From assembly GCF_003072505.1 (NCBI RefSeq), contig NZ_NTGB01000001.1, positions 107,783 through 171,782 on the forward strand: a DNA stretch of 64,000 nucleotides, read 5' to 3'. The position numbers and the translations under genes are program-made. Shown piece by piece: positions 28,501 to 40,500 of the stretch. The first letter of the stretch is position 1. Every line of letters starts with the position of its first letter. The notes below the pieces were generated by a model. The model saw only the letters and a list, made by a program, of their open reading frames with translations, ran no database searches and had not been told where the DNA came from. Origin of the DNA: Polynucleobacter rarus. Its GTDB lineage: Bacteria > Pseudomonadota > Gammaproteobacteria > Burkholderiales > Burkholderiaceae.

Positions 28501-31500
28501 TCTATTACCCTGAGTACAACTACTGATGGTCTCGCGGTGGGTGCAGCTACCACAGGTGGAAACTTTGCAGCTGCAGGCAGTCGCAGTTTAGGGACTGGAG
28601 CTGGAGCATTTGAGCTTGGCGCAATTGCACCCTTGAATGTTGGCGGTACTGCAACAATTAATATTAGCACAAGTGGTACAGCAGTAATGGGCTTTATTAC
28701 CGGCGGGAATGTTACAACATCCCCAATTACATCCTATGGCAATTTATCGATTACCGCCACAAACACTACCGCCTCCTTAGCCACGGCAACAGGCATGATA
28801 AAAATTCAATCAGCATTAACTTCTTATGCTGGGTCGGTAACACTTAATACAACCGGAAGCGGAGCATCCTTAACATATGGTGTAGATGCAACTGCCGCCA
28901 TTTCAGGGGCGTCCGGAGTTTCAATTACCAACAACAATTTAATTGGGATTGGAGTGAATACATCAGCCCTAGGCACCATTACCAGTGCAAATGGAACCGT
29001 TAACATTACTAGTACTACTACCGGTTCCGGAATTTTGGCTGTCAATTTGGCCGGCTTGATTACTGCACCACAAGTATTAATTACAGCTACAAATAATACC
29101 GCAGGTGGTACTGGCGCAACTGTAACTGGAGGCATTACCATTAGTGCTAATAAGAATGGAGCGTCTAATACATTTACTTCGGTCGGAAATGCTTTAGCAA
29201 TTACATCTACCGTTGGCACATCGGGTCAAGCCGGTGGTATTAGTGTATCGACTGGTGCAATAACGAATAATTCGAACGGAGGTAACGTCAGTTTCGTTAC
29301 TAACGGTGACATCACAGCAACTGCAGCAATCAACTTTGCAACTGCAAATACCACCAATCATGCTCAGACAATAACTTACGATACGACTTCAGGTAATTTA
29401 AATAGTAAGATCATTACTGGTGCTTTTACCTTCAACTCGACTGGAGATACGAGTCCAGTTAATTATGTACAGAAATCGAATGGTTCAGCACTAACGATTG
29501 GTGCGACCTCTGTTTCAGGTAGTATCTTGGTTGATAATACCAACAGTGGAACTACTTTAGCTGCCAATGCAACCACTGGTACAGCATTGACAGTGAATGG
29601 TGCTTTATCATCAGGCGGCCTACTATTAGGTGGTGATGCAATCGTTTTAAAAGCCATTGCTGGCACTGCTGGTATTGGCATTAATGACGCCGCAGCTAAT
29701 GATAGTCTAACTGCATCCGTTGGAAATATTTCATTAAACACAACCACCTCTACAGGTGCTGGAATTACATTTAGCAGTCCGATTACAGCGACCACCGGAA
29801 ATGTCAGCATAACGGGTACATCGACCACCGGTGCAACCATTGCAACAACAGGCTTAATGACCGCAAACTCTATTACTGTTTCGGGAACAGGTACAACTGC
29901 TGCAACGGTCGTATCTTTAGGTGCCATGACGATTAATGCCGGTGGCGGTAATATTTCAGTGACTGGCAATGATAGTGCCGCTGGAGCAACTACTGGTATT
30001 ACGCAAACGGGTGCTATTACTGACAATGCAAATGGCGGCAACATCAGTTTTGTTTCTAATAACAAAATTGCTCAGGCTGGTGCTATTACATTAGTTGCAA
30101 ATACTAGCGGAACCGCTTCATCAATTACTTTTAACACAACCAGTGGCAACTACCTATCAACCTTAGTGAATGGTGCTATCACCATTAGTGGTTCTAGTAC
30201 GAGTCCAATTAACTTTATTGCTCTATCAAACGGAGCACCGATTACCCCCGGCGCGATTACGATGCCTGGGTATATTCGTATAGATAATACTTGCTACGGT
30301 TGTACTACTGCAGGCGTTTCTGATTTAACGGCAACAAATGTGATAGCGACCCCAACACCAAATGCTACTACCTCGAGTGCGATTACCCTAGGTGGTAATT
30401 TAACTTCAGGGGTTGGTATTTATCTGAACGGGATTAACTCAGGTACCGCGGTTGTCGTTTCATTGGGCGCTTTTAACTTAACGGTTACTAGTGCTGCATC
30501 TTTCCCAACAGCTGATGTTGCAGCAATTTCAGTCATTGCTAACCACAAAACTTCTAATGCGGGGAATCCCGGAATCTCCTCCACGGGAACGGTTGCCATT
30601 CAATCTAGTGGTGGAGATTTGCTATTCCAATCCAACGGTGATATTTCTCTTACCGGTGCACTGAATTTAGCGGCTAATAATACGAATCACGCTCAGAGTA
30701 TTAAATACGACACGACAAGTGGGAACGGTAACAGTGCAATCACAATTCAATCCATTAGCTCGCAAGGCGCTTCGATTACCTCGCCAGTTAATGTAACCAT
30801 TCTGTCTAATTCCACGATCACCATTAATGGCAGCATTATTCAAAATGCACCAGGAACAGCTGCAGCTCCGATTAATATTTTGGCTGAGTCTTTTTATACA
30901 GCGAATACCTATGCAAACTTTTACGCCTTTGTAAACGGCAGTAATAACATTGATGCAGGTAAAGGTCAAAATGCCCAGTTTATTACTCGGGGTGGTTACG
31001 TAGTGCTCGATGGAACAGGTGGAACCATCAGTGGCTTAGGCACTGCTGGTATTACTAATACGATGGGTTCCATTCAAAATGGTATCGTGTGGACTCACAA
31101 TAATTTACAAATTAATACAACGAATGATGGTTTGGCAGTAAGTGCTTCAACAACTGGTGGTGGTAATGTGATACTCACTACGAGTAGAAGTACCAATACC
31201 ATGATTCCAGGCAATATGGACTATGGTGCATGGGAGCCTGGTGCAAATCAAGTTATCAATGCCGGCGGCACTTTCACAGCTAATATTCGCGTGATAGGCC
31301 CAACGGGTATTGCCTATACACCTGGCGGATTCGCAATAAATTCGCCAATTAATGCCTTGGGCGATATTACCTTAACCACTTTTGGCACAGGTGGTGCTTC
31401 TTTAAATACCCCAGCTATTTATTTAACCTCACCATTTACTAGCTATTCAGGTAGTGTCAATTTAACGAGTTCTTTAGTGACTCCACAACTCAGTATTAAA

Positions 31501-34500
31501 GTGGGTGCAGCAATCTCAGCAGCTACCGGTGTTACTTTAACCTCGAGTGGTGGTACGAATATTGGTGTGTCATCAGTTGCTGGTGGAACCATTACGACTA
31601 CTGGTGGAGTCGTGAATATTGTTTCTACAAATTCCACAACAGTGTACGGCGTTTCAATTGCAGCCTTAATTACTGCTCCAAAAGTAGTCATTACAGCAAC
31701 CAATCCTAACCTAACGGGTGAAGGTATTAATATAACGGGCGGCATTACGATTAGTGCCTTGGATGCTGGTTTACCAAATACTTTTGCAACTGCTGCTGAT
31801 GCTTTGACATTGACCTCCACCGTTGGAACAAGTTGTATCACTGGCGGTATCAATGTAACGACGGGCGCTATTACCAATAATTCGAACGGTGGTAACGTCA
31901 GTTACGTTACTAACGGTGATATTAATTCTGTCGCTGCGATTAGCTTTGCAACAGCAAATACCACTAACCACGCTCAGACAATAACTTACGATACGACTTC
32001 AGGTAATGTAAATAGTAAGATCATTACTGGTGCTTTTACCTTTAACTCGAATGGAGATACGAGTCCAGTTAATTATGTACAGAAATCGAATGGCTCAGCT
32101 TTGACGATTGGTGCTACTTATGTGTCCGGAAGTATCTTGGTTGATAACACGAATGGTGGAACTACTTTAGCTGCCAATGCAACCACCGGTACTGCAGTGA
32201 CTGTGAATGGTGCTTTATCGTCCGGTGGTTTACTATTAGGTAGTGATGCAATAACTTTAAAAGCAATAGCAGGTACTGGTGGTATTGGTATTAATGACGC
32301 CGCAACAACATACTCATTAACTGCCCCAATTGGTAATATTAGCCTTACCTCTACAACTTCTACTGGTGCGGGTATTACTTATGCTAGCCCAATCACCGCT
32401 ACCTCTGGTTCTGTCAGCATTACCGGCACTTCAACGACTGGAGCCACCATTGCTGCAACTGGTGCGATAACCGGTTTAGGTATTATGGTGAACGGTACTG
32501 CTACAACTGCCACAACCATCACGAGCTTAGGTGTGATGACTGTGAACGGACTTTACGTCTCGGGTACAGTTTCGGCACCAAGTTTTATTTCTAATACGAG
32601 TGGCACCTACATTGGCACGATTGCGACACTACCAACTTTGACCTCCGCTGCGATTGCTGGAACGAATGCAGGGCTCACAGGTAATATTCAATCAGCCACA
32701 GTGGTGTATGCCGTGGCTGGTAATACTGCTACGAATGCGAACTATTTATTAGGTTGGGGTGCGGCAACTGCGCCTTTGACAAGAATAGTGCAGTTAAATC
32801 TTCAGATCATTGGTGGTCAATTAATTGCAACTGAGACTGGAGCTAAAACAAGTACTACGGCATTAACTACTGGTGCTGGTACGAACATTAATACCTTGTG
32901 GACTGGCGGTACTGTTGCTACTACGCAGTCAACTTCTCTAGTAACTGCTGGATACGGAATTGCTAATCTTGGTTTTAGTGGTTCGCCTGTATTTACGAAT
33001 ACTGCAAGCGGAGGTCTAGTTGTGAGTGGTACTGGAACTGCTGGTGGCAATACAGGCATTACGCAAACTGGTGTCATCTCACAAAATGTGAGTGGCGGAA
33101 ATATTACATTCACATCTAATAACAAAATTGCTCAAGCGGGAGCGATAACTTTAGTTCCTAATACTTCTGGTGTAGGTTCAACGATTACTTATGACACAAC
33201 TAGCGGTAATCTAAATAGTACTATTGCTACAGGTGCATTGGGTATTGGGGCTGGAACTAGTTCATCGGCCATTAATTATGTTCTGAAATCATCTGGCTCA
33301 GCTTTAAACATCAGTGCTACCAACGTTCCAGGTTATATCCTAGTGGACAACACCAATGGTGGAGTCACTTTAGCTGCGAATGCAACAACTGGTACAGCAA
33401 TCACGGTTAGCGGCGCATTAACATCTGGAGCCTTAGCAGGTTCTAATGCAATTACGCTGAAGGCAATCGCTGGCACTGCTGGTATTGGCATTAATGACGC
33501 CGCAGCTAATGATAGTCTAACTGCATCCGTTGGAAATATTTCATTAAACACAACCACCTCTACAGGTGCTGGCATTACATTTAGCAGTCCGATTACAGCG
33601 ACCACCGGAAATGTCAGCATAACGGGTACATCGACCACCGGTACAACCATTGCAACAACAGGCTTAATTACCGCAAACTCTATTACTGTTTCGGGAACAG
33701 GTACAACTGCTGCAACGGTCGTATCTTTAGGTGCCATGACGATTAATTCAGGCGGTGGTAATATTTCTGTGACAGGTAATGATAGTACTGCTGGAGCTAC
33801 TACCGGTATTACGCAAACGGGTGCTATTACTGACAATGCAAATGGCGGCAACATTAGTTTTGTTTCTAATAACGCCATTAATCAAACAGGCGCAATAACA
33901 GTCGCAGCCAATACAAGTGGCAATCTATCTAGCATTACTTACGATACTACCAGCGGAAACAAAAACTCTACAATTACTTCAGGGGCCCTGACCTTAACAG
34001 GTGGTGTGGCTGCATCTAATACTGCAATTAACTATATCGTAAAAGCATCTGGCGGAGCAATAACTGTTCCAGCTACAGTAACAATGCCGGGCTATATTCT
34101 TTTGGATAATACCTATGGTGGAACAGCAGGATCAGGCGGAACTCCCTCAACTGGTTTTATTACTCTAACAAACGCATCAACTGTCTCGACAACCGCTACT
34201 GCTATCTTGGTTAATGGAAGCCTTTCATCTGGATTGTATGCTGGGACGAATGCTATTACGATTAATGCAGTAAATAGTGCTTCACCTGCGACCTCGCTTG
34301 ATGCGTTTCTCATGACCGGAACTTCAACCATTACTGCGACAACTGGCAATATCAATATCACTGGTTTATCAACCCAAAACAATGGTATGAGTATTTATGG
34401 TGGTTTAAAGACTTTAGCTGGTGACGTTAACCTAATCGGTGTTACCGCAGTCAACGGTGTGAACATTGCGACAGGTATTCGCATTATGAATCAAGTGGGT

Positions 34501-37500
34501 CATGTTAATGAAGACATACTTGCTAACGGTAATATTACTATTAATGGTGGTTCTGCTGCGGCTAGTAGCGGGGGACGTGCTGTTACTCTTGATAACGGCT
34601 CCGTTGTTGCAACTGGTAACGTTATAGTTAATGCGTACAACTACAATACCGATAATCTTCAGTCGTCATTTGCTTTAACAACTGGTGCCAATGGCGTAAT
34701 GTTTGTTCAAGCGGGCGGTAACTTCATTATTAGTGCAAATGCGGGACAATATAATTCAAGTGTTGGTGCACGCCTTTACCAAATCACAACTAAGATTGGT
34801 GGCAATTTTGTAGTTCAAGATGCCGTTTCAGGTTCAGTAACGAACTCAACAGGAACTACCATTGCAAATCTTTCAACTGCGGGGGCAGCTGGTAGTGCTG
34901 TTCAAGGCGGACTTTACGGCATCTATATTCAGCAGTCTAATCCGTTTACCTATAACGGAAGCACATATAACGGTATGAATGCCACAGGTAATATTACAAT
35001 GAACGGCTCAAGTAATGGAACCACGGGTATTGGTGTGTACATGGTATCAACGCCAAATTTAACCACTACTTCGGGCAACATCAACATCACAGCTAGTACA
35101 ACAACGGCCGGTGATGTTGCAATGAATAATACTAGCGGTATTTTCACCTCTGGGGGATCCATCAATTTAACAGGTACTTCATCTACTGGCGTATCTATTC
35201 AAAATGGGGCATCAATCAGTGCAGTTTCTGGTGTGACGATTACTGGTACATCTACTTCAGGAACATCTTCTGGTGCTTACGGTCAAATTAATATGAACGC
35301 TAACGGTGTTACTGGCTTACAAAATACAGTAACAAATACTGGTTCAGGGGATATAACGATAACCTCAACGGGAAATATTAATAGCTCCTCTTTGCTAAAT
35401 GATTCAGGTACAGGTGGTATTAATATTACTGGTGGTCGTAGCATAGCTGCTGGAACTATTACTGGCGGAACTATTACAGCTATTGGAACTCTTGTAAATA
35501 CTGGGGGTGGTGTAATTTCTTTATCTATGGCACAACCTACGTCAGTTACTGGCGGTGCTATTGAAACTGCTGCAGGCGTAACCTCAGCAAATGCCTCAGT
35601 AGCTTCTAACGTTGCTTATAGCCAAGTTGGTGGAGTGATGGGCGCAATTAATTCAACGACTTTAAATAACGTGAACTATCGTGTGGGCGTAATATCCCCA
35701 ACAATAAGTGTTGCATTAACAGGTAACTACTCAGCCGTGTATGGAACTGCATATAACTCTACTTCTGCAAATACTTGGATTCAAAGCGCTAGTCACGCCA
35801 CTCCAACAGTCACAGGTGGAGGTTTTGGTTCAGCCCCAACAACTGCACAAGTTCTTGCAAGTTTGTCCTTTGCAAGTAATTTGGGGACCGTAACTAATTC
35901 AAATTTAGTTCAGAGTACGACTTCCTTAATCGGAACAGCAAAAATTTCATCCCCATATGGCTCGGTTACCACTACTGGAACTTCAACTTACACTATTACA
36001 CCTGCAACTTTAACTATTACTGGCAATTCAACAAATAGTATTTACGACGGGGTAAGTAATTACGGAACTTTAGCTAATAACGGTTATACCGTTTCCGGAC
36101 TTGTTTCCGGATTTACAGCCTCAACTGGAACTGTTACTGCTTCAAATGACTCTGTCAGCTCTGTTACACACGTTGTTAAATTAGGGGCTACACCCGTAAC
36201 TAATAGTGCTGTAGCACAATCAGGTACCTTTACAGATACACCGTCAGTCGCAACTGGATCTGGATTGTCAAATTACACCTTTGTATACAATCCTGGAACA
36301 TTTACTGTTAATAAAGCTAACTTAAGCATTACACAGAATTCCGCAAGTAACGTTACCTATAATGGCGCAATTCAAAATGGCCTAACAACTTATACTCCAA
36401 GTGGATTATTAGGAAGTGACACGATTACTGGGTTTGCAACCAATAATGCTGCAACGGGGACTAATGCTGGAACTTACACTGGTACGATTTCAGGTGCAAC
36501 AGGTTCAGGATTATCCAACTACACAATTAGCTATAACGGTGGATCACTAGTTATTGGTAAAGCGAATCTTTCTGTAACACAAGATAGTTCAAACCTTACT
36601 TACAATGGATTTACCCAGTCTGGATTAACTACTTATACCAAAAGTGGTTTATTAGGCAGTGACACGATTACTGGGTTTGCAACCAATACTGCTGCAACGG
36701 GTACTAATTTTGGCACCTACACAGGTACTATTTCAGGGGCTACTGGAACTGGTTTATCCAATTACACAATTAGTTACAACAGTGGATCACTGGTTATTGG
36801 TAAAGCGAATCTTTCTATAACACAAGGTAGTTCAAACCTTACCTACAATGGATCTGCTCAGTCCGGTTTAACAACATACACACAAAGTGGATTATTAGGA
36901 AGCGACACGATTTCAGGCTTTGTAACCAATACTGCTGCTACAGGTACTAATGTTGGCACATACACAGGCAGCATCTCGGGAGCAACTGGAACTGGATTAT
37001 CCAACTACACAATTACTTACAACGCTGGATCACTGGTTATTGGTAAAGCGAATCTCTCGGTAACTCAGGGCAGTTCAAACCTTACCTACAATGGATCGGC
37101 TCAGTCTGGTTTAACAACTTACACATCCAGTGGTTTATTAGGAAGTGACACGATTACTGGGTTTGCAACCAATACAGCTGGATCGGGTACTAATGTTGGT
37201 ACTTACACAGGAACCATTTCGGGGGCAACGGGTACAGGCTTATCCAACTACACAATTAGCTATAACGTAGGATCACTTGTAATTGGTAAAGCAGCTTTGA
37301 CAATTAGTGGCGGAAATACGAGTGCTACTTTTGATAACACGACGCATACCAATACTTACAATATTACGAGTGGTGCACTGTTTGGATCTGATATTATCTC
37401 TTCAGTCAGTGGTTTAGGAAGTGGCTTACATGCTAATACTTACAATGACTCTGGCCTTTCAGCCAGTGGAACAGGCTTATCGAACTACACCATTAGTTAT

Positions 37501-40500
37501 GTACCAGGAAGTCTAACTATTAATCCAGCAACCCTGACTGCTGCAATTACACCAAATGTTGCAACCTATAACGGCACCAACGTTCTCACCAATGCGACTG
37601 TTCTAAATGGAGTGATTAATGGCACGACTGTTAGTGGAACTACTTCACTCACATTAAGTGGAGTGAATGCTGGAACACAAACGATTACGAATAACGGTAC
37701 CACCTTATCAGGTGCTAATTCTGGTGATTACGTAATCGCAAGTTCATCGATCCTGAACAATGGTGGGATTGGCGCTGTAAATAATCAAGTGACACCTGGT
37801 GCTGGTTTAAACAATAGTGGCTCAACGATTGTGATTGTGCCAAAAGCATTAACAGTGACTGGTAGTTTAACTACGCCAACCTACAACGGTAATGCTCAAA
37901 CCAATACTTATACCGTAACAGGTTTAGTTGGAAGTGAGATGATTACTGCTACCGGTTCTGCTCAAGCAACGCACGTAGCACAAGGATTGATTGCTGATAA
38001 CTTAGTACCGGTCGCTGGGGCAAGCACATTACTTTCGAACTACAGTATTACGACGACCAATGGATCTATCCAGGTTAACCCACTGGCAATTACAGGAACG
38101 GCACAAGTCAACGGTAAAACCTATAACGGAACGACCGCTGGAACGGGAACAATTGCATTAACCGGAGTACTTCTAGCAGATCAAGGAAGTACAACTGCAA
38201 GTGGTACTTTTGCATTCGCTAATGCAAATGCAGGTGCTGCTAAAGCTGCAACAGTCTCAGGTGTCACGATTAACAATACCGACTACTCCGTCACCGTTGC
38301 GCCATCAGCAGGTACTGCAACAATTACCCCAGCAAATTTAACAATAGCTGGTAACTCAACCACGCCAACTTACAACGGTAACTTACAAACTAATACTTAT
38401 ACCGTGACAGGTGCAGTACCTGGTGAAACCATTACTGCAACCGGTTCTGCTCAAGCAACCCACGTTGCGCAAGGTTCAATCGCTGACAGCTTAGTACCAG
38501 TCGCAGGTGCTGGAACATTGCTCTCGAACTACAGTATTACAACGACCAATGGTTCTATCCAAGTAAATCCACTCGCGATCACTGGAAGTGCTCAGGTTAA
38601 TGGCAAGGTTTATAACGGCACAACCTCTGGAACTGGAACGATTATATTAACTGGGGTATTACCAGCCGATGTCGCAACAACAAGTGCAAGTGGCACCTTT
38701 ACCTTCGCGAACGCTAACGCTGGTTTAGGGAAAACAGCGACGGTATCAGGTGTCACGATTAACAACACAGATTACTCAGTTACTGTACCGCCATCAGCAG
38801 GTAGTGCAACCATTACTGCTGCTACTTTGACAATTACCGGCGGTACGAATAGTGCGACCTTCGATAACACGACTCACACTAATACCTACAGTATTACAAG
38901 TGGTGCACTGTTCGGATCTGACGTTATCTCTTCAGTCAGTGGCTTAGGAAGTGGCTTGCATGCTAATACTTACAATGACTCTGGCCTTTCAGTCAGTGGA
39001 ACGGGCTTATCGAACTACACGATTAGTTATGTACCTGGAAGCTTAACAATAAACCCAGCAACATTGATAGCTGCAATTACACCAAATGTTGCAACCTATA
39101 ACGGTACCAACGTTCTCGCCAATGCGACTGTTCTAAATGGAGTGATTAATGGCACGACTGTTAATGGAACTACTTCACTCACATTAAGTGGAGTGAATGC
39201 TGGAACACAAACGATTACGAATAATGGTACAACCTTGTCAGGCCCTAATGCTGGTGATTATGTGATTGCTAGCTCATCAATCCTCAATAACGGTGGCAGT
39301 GGCGCTGCAAATAATCAAGTTACCCCTGGAGCTGGTCCGAACAATAGTGGTTCAACGATTGTGATTGTGCCAAAAGCATTAACGGTAACTGGTAATAACA
39401 CCACGCCAACATACAACGGTAATCCTCAAACGAATACTTATACCGTAACTGGTTTAATACCTGGAGAGACGGTTACTGCCACTGGTTCAGCTCAAGCAAC
39501 ACGCGTAGCACAAGGATTGATTGCTGACAACTTAGTACCGGTCGCTGGGGCAAGCACATTACTATCGAACTACAGTATTACAACGACGAACGGATCTATC
39601 CAGGTTAACCCACTAGGGATTACAGGAACGGCTCAAGTAAACGGTAAAACCTATAACGGCACGACGGCTGGAACGGGATCAATTGCATTAACCGGAGTAC
39701 TACTAGCAGATCAAGGAAGTACAACTGCAAGTGGTACCTTTACATTCGCTAATGCAAATGCAGGTGCTACAAAATCAGCAACGGTATCAGGTGTCACGAT
39801 TAACAATACCGATTACTCAGTCACCGTTGCACCATCAGCAGGATCAGCGACCATTACCCCAGCAACTTTGACGATTGTTGGTAATACAACTACACCAACT
39901 TATAACGGTAACTTACAAACAAATACTTATACTGTGACAGGTGTAGTACCTGGTGAAACCATTACTGCAACTGGTTCAGCCCAAGCGACCAACGTAGTGC
40001 AAGGATCCATTACGGATAACTTATTGCCAGTAGCTGGATCAGGTACATCACTGTCGAATTACAGTATTACAACCACTAATGGCACTATCCAGATTAACCC
40101 TCTCGCAATTACTGGCACAGCCCTAGTGAATGCTAAAACGTATAACGGCAGCACACTAGGAGCTGGAACTATTTCCTTAAGTGGTGTATTGCCAGCTGAC
40201 GCTGCAACAACCACTGCAAGTGGTACCTTCACCTTTGGTAGTGCGAATGTAGGAACGCAATCTGCAACAGTATCCAACGTGAGCGTTAACAATCCTAATT
40301 ACTCAATTACTATGCCATCCTCTGTGGCTGGTACCGCAATCATTGCGAAGGCAGCACTGACGATTAGTGGTGGAACGACTAATACAACCTTCAATAACAC
40401 GACACTTACAAACACTTACAGTATTACGAGTGGTCAATTATTTGGTTCAGATACAATCGCCTCTGTGAGTGGCTTAGGTAGTGGCTTACATGCTAATACT

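Noticed and set aside
29463..30065. 200-codon minus-strand open frame and several others inside the adhesin
   Set aside because: They are antisense to Thr/Ala/Gly-rich repeats, which read as Pro/Val/Ala-rich runs on the other strand, and they recur wherever the repeat recurs.
36310..37284. Regular direct repeats suggestive of a CRISPR array
   Set aside because: Units are 243 bases, fully coding and in frame with the adhesin; there are no spacers and no cas genes.
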